Origin: Amoebidium appalachense
Taxonomy: Eukaryota; Ichthyosporea
Direction of reading: 5' to 3'
NCBI GenBank assembly: GCA_963693365.1
Contig: CAVNZM010000006.1
Location: forward strand, 10,540,001 to 10,604,000
Length of the DNA stretch: 64,000 nt
The notes beneath the pieces are model-generated. The model was not told the DNA's origin. It searched no databases and saw only the letters and a list, made by a program, of their open reading frames with translations. Of the stretch, positions 34,690-46,123 are shown piece by piece. Made by a program: the position numbers and the translations under genes. Within the stretch, counting starts at the first letter, position 1; every line of letters begins with the position of its first letter.

Positions 34690-36311
34690 GCAAAACGGAA
34701 ACTCCTAATGGAGAATTGACATTTCCCTATCAACCCTTTGCTATAATCATGAGATTCACATCGTAGCTAGTATGAGTGCTAGACATGGATCAATATTCGC
34801 ACAGAACGGAAACTGGTAGCTATATCATATCATGTGACCTCAATGTTATGCCATGCCTACAGTTTCAGAAGGCAGCGGTTAAATCTCAAACATATCTTGT
34901 TGCAAAATAAACTTTTGTGCGTCTGCAAGAGGAATGTCGTGTGGAACATATCACAGGGAGGTTATGCTCACGGTTGGTTTCGGTAATTCGCCTCACCAAA
35001 GGGAACATGGTTCGTCAGAACGCACTCAAAGAACAACAAAAAACGAATAATCCCTTTGAGGTTATAAGCACCTAACATAAGGTTTCTGTTTTATTGACAG
35101 CTAAAAGAACAAAAAAAAATGAATATGGTAATAACTTTCCAAAAAGGTCAGCGTATATGCATGGCACTTGATCGTCTGTGTGTGCACTTATTTTTTGGCT
35201 TCCCTGTAAACCTGCAGCAAATGACACCCTGCAAACCAGATTTCCACAACATCCCCGTATCAGCAGCACTGTGGCATCTTGCATCTTGCCCAACTTACTA
35301 GCGCATATCCTCTTTCTTCACCTACCTGCCTCTGTATGCCCGCCTTTGCTGATGTGTCCTTACTTGGAGCCCTCTGTGGCCCAAGTGACTGCCGCCCCGT
35401 TATGATGTTTGCTTGGCTGGTCGACATCTGTCGCAGCCCAAGCACAGTGCGCTCGCCATATCCCGCCATTGTGACCAAAAAAATTTTGCCAAATATTTGC
35501 CCACTACAGAAACAGGCACCCTAGTAGGTGCACATGTGCACCTCAGTGTAGAGAAGTTTCCCCGTTGTTTTCTGTTCATACAAACAGCTTGCTTAATTGG
35601 CATGTGTGCCTTGTTGTATAGGCAAGAAGGTCTTCGAGACACAAAAGTAAAAAGAATGTGTGCGTACAATAGACACTACGCAAATGCAAAGTCAGCACCT
35701 AATACTTGAGAATAATCGCTATTTTCCGGGCATACTGTTTGCGCATGCGCTCTTCTCAACTTGAAGTGAGCTGTGTGATGTGGGGACTGCTGCTGTGTCC
35801 GTTGCAAATTCGACCATCTGAATTGAGCGCCAAAAGATAGCCAATCCTTGCGACATTATTTTAGCTATATTTGGAAGTGATGCGTATTTAGCCAATCAGT
35901 ACTGCATTCCAATCTCAAAAGTTCCCGGCACTTGTATTGCCGCCATGGCACAAGTAGACCTGCACGGATAGGGGTGCATTGGTCTTGTAAAGCTCCCGGC
36001 ACAATGGCACACACAACTTGAAAAGTGAGTCGCATCGCGTGGATCTAAATACTTAAATATCTAGATTTTTTAATTTACGTATAAAACTACTGCAATCCAA
36101 GCGATCGTTTAAAATATTAAAGTTTGCATAAAATCTAGATCGATTTCGACCCTCTTCCAGATTGGCGAGGGGGGGGGGTCTTCTAGATGTCTGGGATGAG
36201 ACGATTGGTTCTTGGAACTCGCCTAATATCTTTTATCCAATAGAATTGCGATCTACGATCTAGAGTAGATAATTCAGTTTCTAAACTGCTCTACATGAAT
36301 CGAGCAGTCTT
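34690..36311. other. Intergenic region upstream of NDC80
   Basis: Ordinary composition. Open frames on both strands (for example 35400-35709) show no recognisable protein or splice structure. The NDC80 promoter should lie between 34486 and roughly 35000; a poly-G/C block at 34601-34627 sits just upstream of the start codon. Confidence 0.4.
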
Positions 36312-36766
36312 TTAGGGCCTGTTTGGCAACCCGGGTTTAGGGTCCTAAATCCGGATTACGGGCGATTTTGGGTTTAGCGCTAAATCCAAATCTCAAAATC
36401 CAGCCGCTGCCAAACAGACGGCCAGATCCGGTCACGTAAATCTGGGTTTCAAACCCCTCGGACATGGCCGTAATCTGGATTCCACTAATCCACCTCGGGA
36501 GGTGGATTAGCGCGAAATCCTTTCAGGTCCTGAATGTCCGACCCAATGAATGTTCATTTTATGGAACTATATATGGTGTCCTTTTGCACCAATCGTCGAT
36601 AGTTTGAAGTGGCCAAAAAAGGATTGTTGAAAGGGCGCCAAACCAAACTTCCGTTGCTGGCAGCATGTGGATACTGAGTGGGCTGCGACAGCTGTGCCTT
36701 GAACTGCGACACCTGCACCAACGCACGGACTTGCACGTGGGGAACGTTATAAAAACAGACACGCAC

Positions 36767-36922
36767 CTCACTTCTCATTCTTTTCCTACCCTCTGCGGCC
36801 GTCCAGCCCGAGTCTTCCAGTAGCACAGTACACTTGTAGATAATCCATGGCTCTTTGAGCTCTGGGCTATAGGTCAAGGCTGCAATCGCAGCCAAAACGG
36901 CTATGTTCCGGGCTGCATACAT
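36767..36922 (-). CDS. Possible first exon inside the TTA-flanked element
   Basis: Runs from ATG 36922 to a strong donor GAG/GTGCGTGT at 36766: 52 codons, phase 0. It encodes RNIAVLAAIAAL, then PWIIYKCTVLLEDSGWTAAE and a basic end GRKRMRSE. It may be an element-encoded DNA-binding or transposase fragment. Further open sequence continues to 36554 but is not secure. Confidence 0.3.
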
Positions 36923-37211
36923 GGTGAGTGTCTCAAATAAAACCGTATACAACTCAGCACTTTCGTGGTTTATTACTGCTTATCACTATGGTGTATATGT
37001 GTAGCGGGTCTGCAATTGCAAGTCACCGACCGGTGATGAACAGCGTGACAGCTGCAGAGCAAATCTAACCCGAAATGGTACGTGGGCTGTTTGGCATCCA
37101 TGGGTTATCTACCCGGCTTAACCCAGGTTTCGGCTGAGATCTGGATTCTGCAGCATAATCTGGATCTCGATTTTGATATCCAGATATCCCCCGAAATCCA
37201 GATTACACTAA

Positions 37212-37406
37212 GGGGTTTACGCTGTTTACTCGAGGCAAAGAGAACCAGTCTCAGGTATGGGGGGGGGGGTTTTGCTCGGAATATCCCCTCAGCGGTATAT
37301 CATGATCACGTACATAGATGTCGGGTGGTGACTATATATCAGGGTTTACTTTCTCTACGAGACACCATAAAGACTACAAGGAGAAATCAATTAGTTGGGG
37401 TTCCCC

Positions 37407-37407
<1 letters not shown>
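37212..37407 (+). repeat. 196-bp dispersed repeat, copy 2
   Basis: Reverse complement of 24928-25123, nearly identical over the full 196 bp, including an internal G run at 37260-37270. It abuts the T run 37408-37467, which is the LINE A tail on the minus strand. I could not match it to a known structural RNA. Confidence 0.85.
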
Positions 37408-37471
<64 letters not shown>

Positions 37472-37503
37472 GGGCTCCCCTCGGGACACTCGGTATCAGC
37501 TGG

Positions 37504-37556
<53 letters not shown>

Positions 37557-37575
37557 TGTGTGTGTGTGCGCGTGC
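37408..37575 (-). repeat. LINE 3' end: (CA)n and A tail
   Basis: Reading the minus strand after the ORF2 stop: a CA microsatellite (plus-strand GT 37505-37568), about 37 bases of unique sequence ending GAGCCCCTTT, then 60 A (plus-strand T 37408-37467). This arrangement marks the 3' terminus of a non-LTR retrotransposon. Confidence 0.7.
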
Positions 37576-37576
37576 G

Positions 37577-40500
37577 CTATAATTTTGTAGTGATGTGTTT
37601 CTCAAGCCAATCAATACATCTAATAAACAGGTCGTAGTTACGCGTGTTTAGTATAAAATCAAGGATGTTGTAATTTACAGGTAGGCTATCTTTCTGGGTG
37701 TCTGTTGTGAATGTGACGTGTGTGTGTTGCGGTATTATGTGGTCTATCAAACTACATTTGGCGATACATGACCGGTTAAACTGGTGTGTGTGTGTGTTGT
37801 TTGGGCATGCAAATGATGCCACCTTATACTTATTAGATCTCCACTGTATAGCACGTGTACAGTAAAAGCGTGGTAATTGATCAATAATACCATCAGCTAG
37901 AGAAAGACCAGTTCTACAGGAAGGTAATATGTATTTAGGTGTTATACACTTGCGAGTGCCATATTTGGCAATATGGTTGAGGCGGTCAGTATATATAAAA
38001 CGAGACATAAGGCTTAGTTTTTCAAGGTGTATGCTTTCATCGGGTCTAGTGTCGTGTGGTATCTTTTTCCATTTGTTATATTGCGTGATTATCTTGTGAT
38101 TGTGTACATGTTTAATAAGTAAGTGGCAGTCCAAAGTCACACACACACTATTGCGGGGTTTATTTGTATTTGTGCCCAGGGGAGAAGGGGAGAGAGAGGG
38201 GAGGAAAGAGGGGAGAGGTGAGGAGGGGACAGGTCGGATAGAGAAGAGAGGGTGGGAGGGCAAATACTTCTTTAAGCGGCTTATGTGCTTATTGAATTTC
38301 AGCGCGAGATAGGATACTCTAGCAGCTATTGGGACCAGACCATATATCGAGAGCGTTACAGGCCCAGGTTTACAACAGTTGTTAGATAGAAAGGAGGCAA
38401 CTTCTGCTTCAAGGAAATTTGCCAAGGGTTTAAGCGCTCTAGTTCTCTCTTTCTTGATCCAAGCGGCGAGAAGGGGTAAACCATATTCACATGCCGGGAA
38501 GACAAAAGTGCGAATAAATGTAAGTCTAATAGAAGGATGGAGGGGTGTGTCTTTAAAAATATTAGCCGAGAAGAAAGCTAACCGCTTACGAGCCAACTCT
38601 ACCCTCTTTTCGACCATATGGGGAAACATAACACCAACAGAATCAACCGGAACACCAAGATATTTGTATTCTGGAACTATAGGTACAGGTTTAGATGATA
38701 ATGTAAATGTGTGTAAATTGTTAGCTATATCAGGTACAAGAACACCACATTTGTCTATGTTAAGGATCATAAGGTTTGCCTTGCACCACTCTGACACTAC
38801 ATCGAACAATCTTTGCAGGCGTCTAGGGGTACGGGCAAGGAGGGACAGATCATCAGCATAGAGAAGTGCAGGCGGAAAGTTATTAATAGGGTCATCGTTT
38901 TCGGCGTAAATCTTGACAGCCAAATCATCTATAAATAGGTTAAACAAAAAGGGGCTAAGCAATGAACCCTGCAAGAGACCTCTAGTACGAGCAAAACCAT
39001 ATGAAAGATGCCCATTAACCACAGCTCTACCATAGGTTTGAGACAAGAGTGCTTCTAACAGAACACCAATGCAGTGTGGTACACCCCGTGCAGCAAGCTT
39101 TTCCCATAGGAGACCAGGGGAGACAGAATCGTAAGCAGTTTTCCAATCAATAAAGCCAACATATTGTGCACCAACTTGCATAGAATCGTGCAGTGCCATT
39201 ATTTGAACATAACATGAATTGTTTTTACGAAAAGCGGATTGGCATGGGTGTATGTGAAGAATAGATTGAAACCTAGGGTGATGTGCAAATAACCTAAGTA
39301 AGCAAGCTTCAAAGAATCTACGAACAACCTGGGTTAGTGTAATGGGGCGAAAGGATGATATGGGGCCCTCAGAGTCCTTCTTAACTATGGGGATCACTAA
39401 GGTATCTAACCAAGATGACGGGACATGTCCACATTTAACACACCAAGAAAAGAGAGAGCTTAACATGATAGTAAGATCAGGTTTAATAGCACGATCACTT
39501 TCCTTTTGTGGGTAGGAGGGAACAAGGATTTTAAGAAACCCAGCAGGGAGTCCATCAGGTCCACAAGACTTACTAGAGCTATAACTAGATATCACAGACC
39601 ATATGGCATCGGGACTGAAAAAGGGGAGGATCGATTCTATGGGGATAGATGGGTCTACAGGCCACACAATAGGTTTCTGAGCGGGGGTCCTATCTTTAAA
39701 CAGTTCCGAGAAATACTTATCAGAGTCTATGAGGGGGTCTCCAGTGGTATCACCAATAATACGAGCAGGGGGGCCAAATCGATTCATACTAGCAAGCCGG
39801 CGCAAGCTTTCCTTTTGAGACAGGGGTTCACCTAGTCTAGCGGGAGTGGTGTTTGGTAACAAGAGAGCATCGGGATATTCCTTCCTACCACCGCCAGCAT
39901 AATCACCGAGATCTATCAAATCATCAACAATAAAGTTAGTGCATGTATCTAGTACGAGATGTGAATCTGGCCTGGCTTGTGCAGATTCTAATAGGCGCAT
40001 ATATATAGGGTGTTTCGTAGCATAGCATACACATACATCAACTCTACCCCACTGTGACTTAAGCTGGGATAGACGGAGGCGAAAGGTGGGAGGGGGAGGG
40101 GGGAGCAGATCAAGGGAGATCTTAGGTAGGAAAAGGATAGGAGAGTGGTCAGATGACCTAGAGAGGTTAGGAGGGAGAGAGAGTTTTGACATGGTTGATG
40201 GCCAAAAGGCCACTCCCCAGTCGGTGTTGTGGGCATGGGATATTTGAGGGAACCGCAAAGTGTGACTTTGGACATACCTTGTTAAAGGGATAGCACGCTC
40301 CGGGGGCTTAGATGGGTACCCGACACTCACTTGCAGTGTGTCTGTGTGGTGGAGTCGCGTGTTAAAATCACCTAAAATAACAGTGGACATTGGTAACTGT
40401 GACAACTCGTGAGTCAATTCGACAACCGACATAGATGGTGGGTAATATACAAAAGTAAAAACATTAGAAAGAAACTCTATAGAAACCGAGAATTCCGTTT

Positions 40501-40771
40501 TTGCTACCGGTTTGCACTTCACTCTCACGTGTGGTGCGGCAAGTACAATAATGCCTCGGTTTTTCGCGTAACCGGGGTGTGTGGATGTGTCGACCAATGT
40601 AGAGTTGAATTTGTGGTGGTTTTTAAACTGTGTTTCGCAAATCACTGTAAACGTGTGGTTGTTTGTCTGTTGTTGTATGTAGCTGATTTTATCGTCGAGT
40701 GTCCCGGGGGGGAGGCCCTTTTGGGGGCCCAGTGTCCGAGCATTCCAGAAGAAGAAGGATAAATTAGGCAT
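37577..40771 (-). CDS. Non-LTR retrotransposon ORF2: endonuclease and reverse transcriptase, intact
   Basis: Open from ATG 40771 to TAG 37577, 1,064 residues. The apurinic-endonuclease-like domain covers residues about 1-215, with WNARTLG, VICETQF (Glu near 46), VILGDFNTRL (134-139) and RSSDHSPI (205-212). It would nick target DNA to prime reverse transcription. The reverse transcriptase covers about 395-720: KSCGPDGLPAGF; FRPITLTQVVRRFFEACLL; GFIDWKTAYDSV, whose Asp542 is the first catalytic residue; GLLQGSLLSPFLFNLFIDDL; LLYADDLSLLA with YADD at 638-641; then YKYLGVPVD. The C-terminal 300 residues have no RNase H motif that I can see. The order EN then RT fits L1/Jockey-type LINEs; the clade cannot be fixed by eye. 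No stop or frame break is present, so this copy may be young. It overlaps ORF1 by 8 nt. Confidence 0.95.
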   Translation of the reverse strand: MPNLSFFFWNARTLGPQKGLPPGTLDDKISYIQQQTNNHTFTVICETQFKNHHKFNSTLVDTSTHPGYAKNRGIIVLAAPHVRVKCKPVAKTEFSVSIEFLSNVFTFVYYPPSMSVVELTHELSQLPMSTVILGDFNTRLHHTDTLQVSVGYPSKPPERAIPLTRYVQSHTLRFPQISHAHNTDWGVAFWPSTMSKLSLPPNLSRSSDHSPILFLPKISLDLLPPPPPTFRLRLSQLKSQWGRVDVCVCYATKHPIYMRLLESAQARPDSHLVLDTCTNFIVDDLIDLGDYAGGGRKEYPDALLLPNTTPARLGEPLSQKESLRRLASMNRFGPPARIIGDTTGDPLIDSDKYFSELFKDRTPAQKPIVWPVDPSIPIESILPFFSPDAIWSVISSYSSSKSCGPDGLPAGFLKILVPSYPQKESDRAIKPDLTIMLSSLFSWCVKCGHVPSSWLDTLVIPIVKKDSEGPISSFRPITLTQVVRRFFEACLLRLFAHHPRFQSILHIHPCQSAFRKNNSCYVQIMALHDSMQVGAQYVGFIDWKTAYDSVSPGLLWEKLAARGVPHCIGVLLEALLSQTYGRAVVNGHLSYGFARTRGLLQGSLLSPFLFNLFIDDLAVKIYAENDDPINNFPPALLYADDLSLLARTPRRLQRLFDVVSEWCKANLMILNIDKCGVLVPDIANNLHTFTLSSKPVPIVPEYKYLGVPVDSVGVMFPHMVEKRVELARKRLAFFSANIFKDTPLHPSIRLTFIRTFVFPACEYGLPLLAAWIKKERTRALKPLANFLEAEVASFLSNNCCKPGPVTLSIYGLVPIAARVSYLALKFNKHISRLKKYLPSHPLFSIRPVPSSPLPSFLPSLSPSPLGTNTNKPRNSVCVTLDCHLLIKHVHNHKIITQYNKWKKIPHDTRPDESIHLEKLSLMSRFIYTDRLNHIAKYGTRKCITPKYILPSCRTGLSLADGIIDQLPRFYCTRAIQWRSNKYKVASFACPNNTHTHQFNRSCIAKCSLIDHIIPQHTHVTFTTDTQKDSLPVNYNILDFILNTRNYDLFIRCIDWLEKHITTKL

Positions 40772-41531
40772 CGGTTTGGTCCGACACCTGTGGGGTTGGT
40801 TCCCACTTGTCGCTTACGGGGTCGTATGCACGACCTTCCGCCAGCGCGAACAGTTCGCAGAAGAGCTCGATTTCCATCTCGCATCGGCGTTTGCGCTCGA
40901 GCAGTTTCTCACCAGAAAACATTGGTTCCTTCGTGTCCGTGTCTATCACGCTCGTAGCATCGTTTTCCAACTTTGCGAGGAACTCTTTTGCCTTGCTGAT
41001 GCGTACACGACAACGTGTGGCGCACGCATTCTTAGCAGACACTTTACGTTCTTTGTCTGCTTTCTGAATGTTTTCCGGCGCGCATGGGTCGTAGCTTGGG
41101 AGGTGGGTGAAGAAGCTTCCACACCCCTTTGTCGCGTCACGGATGAACGCACGGTTATAGTCGCCCCGTACTGCTACTTCCAGCACATCGTATCCAATGA
41201 AGGACAGACAAAGGATGCGAGAGCACCGGAAGCCGAGAGCCTTGAAGATGGACCACATGGCCCTGTGTGGGCGTCTGCCGTGCTTGACTTTGAAATACAC
41301 CCTCTCGTATTTGGGTGGGATGTTGATGTTACCGTTTGCTTGGGTGTTCCCCTTAGCCGGCGGTTTGGGAGGGGAGTTGCGGCGGTACTCGTTGCCTGCA
41401 AGAATGCTGGCATATGTTTCCTTGGCAATTTGGCGGAGCTCGGGTGTTTTACGAGAGTTCGCATATTCTAGGAACTCTGCCGGGAGCTGTGCTTCCGGTC
41501 CTGTGTTGTTTTGTGTTGGGGTGGAAATGTC
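40764..41531 (-). CDS. LINE ORF1 (5' end uncertain)
   Basis: Open frame of 255 codons, from just after a TGA at 41532-41534 to TAA 40764-40766. Its stop overlaps the ORF2 ATG in ATGCCTAA, a typical coupled arrangement that allows re-initiation. It contains KYERVYFKVKHGRRPHRAMW, then SIFKALGFRCSRILCLSFIG, a central Cys/Lys-rich stretch and an acidic helical end. The first in-frame ATG (41258) lies well inside, so the element is probably truncated at its 5' end or uses a non-ATG start. ORF1 proteins of LINEs usually bind the element RNA; no zinc knuckle is seen here. Confidence 0.6.
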   Translation of the reverse strand, partial: DISTPTQNNTGPEAQLPAEFLEYANSRKTPELRQIAKETYASILAGNEYRRNSPPKPPAKGNTQANGNINIPPKYERVYFKVKHGRRPHRAMWSIFKALGFRCSRILCLSFIGYDVLEVAVRGDYNRAFIRDATKGCGSFFTHLPSYDPCAPENIQKADKERKVSAKNACATRCRVRISKAKEFLAKLENDATSVIDTDTKEPMFSGEKLLERKRRCEMEIELFCELFALAEGRAYDPVSDKWEPTPQVSDQTDA

Positions 41532-41566
41532 TCAAACACTAACCCGCGTTGCCAAACAGGCCCTTA

Positions 41567-42018
41567 GATATTTAGAGAACGACATCGATTCTCTAGATTC
41601 GCCGAGTATTTAGATATTTAGATCAACGCGAAGCGACTCAGTCACTCTCAGAGCCGAATAGTAGAGTAGACCAGGTTGCTTGTGGTATGCATAACTCTAT
41701 ATATGTTTTTCTGTGTTAGGCCGCATAATTTTTGCATAATAAGTGAAGGGCATCAAGGTGTCTGTGCGGGGCTGCTGTTATCGAGTGCATCCTTAGTGCT
41801 AAAAACGGCTTTATGTCTTGGTGCCAGGTTCAGCCTTCCAGCACGTGCAATAAAATTTCTTCAGATTTCGAAAGCCAACACCGAACGTCTCACACGGCAT
41901 TACACTGTATTTTCGTGGAAATAGCGTTAAATGGGCCCGAAATCTAAGCGTCGCCCTGTCACAGTGCCTTTCAAAGAGTCCCGGGGCGTAACACCCGCTA
42001 CAAACGCCCAGGCTCACC

Positions 42019-42021
<3 letters not shown>
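41567..42021. other. Unassigned; one possible short plus-strand start at 41931
   Basis: An ATG at 41931 opens a basic stretch (MGPKSKRRPVTVPFKESRGV) that ends at a C run in CACC/GTGCCCC, which could act as a donor. No second exon could be tied to it, so it is not called as a gene. Confidence 0.3.
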
Positions 42022-42093
<72 letters not shown>

Positions 42094-42140
42094 ACCACCA
42101 CCACCACCACCACCACCACCACCACCATACACACACACAC
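42022..42140. repeat. C homopolymer (72 bases), (CCA)n and (CA)n
   Basis: Uninterrupted C run 42022-42093, then about ten CCA triplets, then ACACAC. Confidence 0.95.
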
Positions 42141-42344
42141 CTCTGTTGGAAAACTTGGGCGTGAGCTGCACTGGTACTGCTGCATCAAACGCCCGGTAAT
42201 CATACGCACCATGCTCCCCCCCCCCCCCCCCCCCCCCCCCTTCCCCCCCCCTTCCCCCCTTCTCTTCCACCTTCTCTTCCACCGGTCGTAGCCCTCCCCT
42301 TCCCCCCCCCCTTCTTCCCCCTCCCCCCCTCCCCGTACCCTCTG

Positions 42345-42560
42345 TTACCACGTGCTTGGAAGGTGGGAGGCTAGAAGACCATAGCTCCCTCCTCCCCTCC
42401 GCTTCCCGCTACCCCCCTCCAGCCCTCCCTTCCCCCTCCCCCTCCCCCTCCCCCCTCCCCCCGCCCCCCTGCCTCCCCCGGTACCCTTTATTTCCACGTG
42501 CTTGGAAGGTGGGAGGCGAGAAAAACATAGCTCCCTCCTTTCCTCCGCTTCTCCCCCACC
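42345..42560. repeat. Two-copy repeat, period about 145 bp
   Basis: Both copies share CACGTGCTTGGAAGGTGGGA followed by GGCTAGAAGACCATAGCTCC-like sequence and CTCCGCTTC, starting near 42351 and 42495 and separated by C/T-rich sequence. Confidence 0.75.
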
Positions 42561-42756
42561 CCCACCCCCCTGCCCTTCCCACCGGACGCCGATCCTGTGC
42601 TTGTGAGTATGCAGGCACACCTGTGTTTTGCATACAGATTTCCACACTATCACCTGTTATGTACGAATGTCGTGTATCTTCCGTGTGTGTGAGTGGGTTG
42701 TCACACAGCCACACCTGTTCCCTTATCCCTCTCCCCCCCACCTCTCCCCATCTACC

Positions 42757-42813
<57 letters not shown>

Positions 42814-43533
42814 ACACACACACACCTTCACCCCCACCACCAAGTCATTCTACTCCAGAGCTTTTTTTTCTTTGGTCTTCTGTGCTATCCATGTTCCCCT
42901 TCTTCCCATGCGTTAAGAAAAAGAACTCTTTATTTCCCCCCCCCCCCCCCCCTTCCCTCCCCTCCATGCGGTCCCCATTCCTTTGCACGCTCCGACACTG
43001 CAATTCATCACAGCCCCCCCCCGGGCCCTTCCCTTTCAATCACACGCCGGCCTCTCCTGTTGAATCAACCTCCCCCATCCCCCCCCCCCCCCCACACACA
43101 CACCATCACCACCACTCCACCACCTTATTTGTAACTTGCAAACACCCCTCCCCCCCCTCTTCCCCCCAACACAAACACACACACCGGTGGGGCAGACATG
43201 GAATTTTTCTCGCGGTTTGAAAGCGGTGAAATTCTACAATGCACGCAGGCACTACAACAAGCACGTGTACACACACAGGCACACACACAATAAGGGCATT
43301 GGGAGTGGACAACCGTCACAATGTGCACGTTTCTTTATTTCATTTTGCATTCCACAGGCTTCCGCTCCGCCTCTACTGAATTCCACCATCTCAAAAAAAT
43401 CCTGCGGATAAACCATACCATAAGAGAACAACAATCCTAATACACCTTCCCTAACAGTTTTCTTCCCCATAAATATCCTCCATACCCGTGTCAATCCATT
43501 TCTTTTGTCACCATACATGTTATCCCCATTTCT
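42561..43533. other. Low-complexity DNA and the 3' flank of the aquaporin gene
   Basis: C run 42761-42799 followed by (CA)n; further C runs at 42937-42952 and 43079-43093. No supported gene. Confidence 0.4.
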
Positions 43534-44183
43534 TCAAGCCACCTCTCCAGCAGGGTTCTGGCGCACAGACTCGTATCCGGTGGGGGGGACTGCGCGACGG
43601 CTGCCGGTCATTGGGTTGTCCCACGACAGCAGGTGGCCCTCCTCGACACTTGCATCGAGCTCCACATCCCCAGAGGCAAACATGCGCGCAGGCAGGAAGT
43701 GAGCCATGGCACCAATGGGCCCACCAAGCATCGGCCCCACCCAGAACACCTGCGATGTGAGCGATGGATTAGTGGCTTTCTTTCTCCTTTTTTTTTTAAA
43801 GTTGTTGGTGCCCTTTCCCTTCTGAAACATTCTTTGCTGTGTGTTTTGGTGCGTCTGTCTGTGTGTGTGTGTGTTGATATGTCTGAAGAGGAATCGTGTT
43901 GCCTAACCCCAGGCTGGGAAAGGAAGTTTTCGAGTACATTCCAAGGGACGAAGGAAAGAGAGACAAGACAAGACAAGACAAGAGAGATAAGACTAAGATT
44001 GCTGAAGGCTTCTCGTGCATATGGTTTGTGTACATGTAAACCGGTAATTTTTTATTTTCTTTTCATATTGTTTTTTCCCCCCCTCTCATATTGTTTTTTT
44101 CCCCCCCTCTCTCTCTTAGTTTTTTTTCTTCTTCTTTTTTTTTTTTTTTGTGGGGTGGGGGTGGGAATGGTGATTATTTTTTT

Positions 44184-44217
<34 letters not shown>

Positions 44218-44270
44218 TTCTTTCTTTTTTTCTTTCTTTCTTTCTTGTTCTTTCTCTCTTTTCTTTTTTT

Positions 44271-44328
<58 letters not shown>

Positions 44329-44577
44329 CGTTTACAATAAGTATGGTGTATGTAGTGATGTCGAGGGGTGGGTGACAATTATAGAAGGCAGCTTCCAGAA
44401 CCCTGGGCAAGGAGAGGGGAGAGAGGACCAGGGGGGGAGGGGGGGGGGGGGGGGGTCCGGAATCCTTGTTTCTTTTCCATTTCTCTGGAATCTGTTCTCC
44501 TGTTACGTATGGGCCGCTTCTTCTGTAGGATATTGGAGTAGATGGGGGGGTTGACAGTGGATAGAGAGGGGGAGGCT

Positions 44578-44608
<31 letters not shown>

Positions 44609-44682
44609 AGCTGATGAGTATCTGTCAGAACGCAGATGTTTCTAATATAAGAGGTGGATGGGGAAGTGGCGGGGGGAGCGCG

Positions 44683-44714
<32 letters not shown>

Positions 44715-45130
44715 GGTTACCCAGTGATTCTCCCAGTTTCCACCGATGACGGCAGGAGCAAAGGAGCGGATGGGGTTGATGCCGCAGGAGGTGAAGGGGA
44801 TGAGGAAGATGTTTGCAATGAAAACCGTCAGGCCCACGGCCAGAGGCGCAATGACTGGGGCCCTGCCTGCCGGGTTGTTTCCTCTCTTGTCCACTGCCAC
44901 GGCACACACCACGTAGGTGAGAAGGGCCGTGCCCAGGGCCTCAAGAATGAAGGCCGCACCCGGGCTGATGTGGGGGGAGAGGATGTTGGCTGCAAGGTGG
45001 CCGTGGGCGCTGGACGGTATGAGGGCACGGAGGAGTGCAACACCAAGGAGACCCCCGAGAATCTGTGTGTGGTGGGTAGTGGTGTGTGTGTGGGGGGGGG
45101 GGAGGAGGGTAAGGTGGTGGGGAGGGGAGG

Positions 45131-45161
<31 letters not shown>

Positions 45162-45375
45162 CTGCTCTGAATGTGGTGCTGGGACCAGGGGTAGAGTGTG
45201 GGTTAAATACTGCACAGTTAGAGAAACTAAACGGGATGGAGAAGCGGTCTGTACTTAAAAAAAAAAAAAAAAAAAGGGAAGGGCATCAAACAAGAGCCTG
45301 GTGCAAGGGTTAGCCAGATGATGAATTTTGGTTCAAGATACGGGGATGTTTTGTGTCATTGGAAGGAGGGGGAGG

Positions 45376-45414
<39 letters not shown>

Positions 45415-45604
45415 AGCCGAGAGGAGAGGGAGGGGAAGGGGTGAGCATACATGGGAAACATACTAGTTATGAAAAAGGCTGTACCCGTTTTTTTTTTTTT
45501 TTTTTTTTTTTTTGTTGCATACTTGTTGAATGCAATAAACTGTTAGTCCTGAGTGCAATAAACTGTTATTCCTCAAGGTTTTCCATGACTCGGACTCTGC
45601 TCTT

Positions 45605-45639
<35 letters not shown>

Positions 45640-45827
45640 AGGTTTTCCATGGCTCGGACTCGGCTTTTTGCCCCCCCCCCAAACACACACACAAAAAAAA
45701 AAAAAAGAAAGAAAGAAAGAAAGAGAGACTCTGAAAGAGAGAAAGAAAGAAAAGCGAAAAGAAGAAAATAGAGGAAATGAAAGGAATCGAGTTGAAGGAA
45801 AATGAAGGGAGGAGAGCCTTCGCCCGG

Positions 45828-45864
<37 letters not shown>

Positions 45865-46005
45865 TTAGAGAGAAATGAGAGAGGGATGATGCATAAGTCC
45901 TCACGAATTAGAGAGTTTTTTAACCAGAAAGAGCAATTTATATTTCATTTTCATTGCTTTACACTACACTCCTTTTACTTTCTTTCTTTCTTTCGGTTTT
46001 CTATT

Positions 46006-46045
<40 letters not shown>

Positions 46046-46064
46046 TTCTTTTTTTTTTTTTTTT

Positions 46065-46123
<59 letters not shown>

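Larger units (their letters stand above)
36315..41563. mobile_element. TTA-flanked element with GGGCCTGTTTGGCAAC termini (PIF/Harbinger-like), containing a LINE
   Basis: The left end reads GGGCCTGTTTGGCAACCCGG from 36315, preceded by TTA. The right end (41563 inward, minus strand) reads GGGCCTGTTTGGCAACGCGG, and TTA follows on the plus strand at 41564-41566. Perfect 16-bp inverted ends, with similarity to about 24 bp, flanked by a 3-bp TTA duplication are the hallmarks of PIF/Harbinger transposons. Subterminal AATCCGGATT/AATCTGGATT motifs cluster at 36350-36510 and 37130-37215. The interior has one transposon-like exon at 36767-36922, the 196-bp repeat copy 2 and a complete minus-strand LINE body. 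No Harbinger DDE transposase was recognised. The LINE frame begins only 18 bp inside the right end, so the relation between the two elements needs checking. Confidence 0.55.

Noticed and set aside
41931-42021. Plus-strand first exon starting MGPKSKRRPV
   Set aside because: The start looks plausible, but no acceptor and exon in the following C-rich DNA continues the frame.
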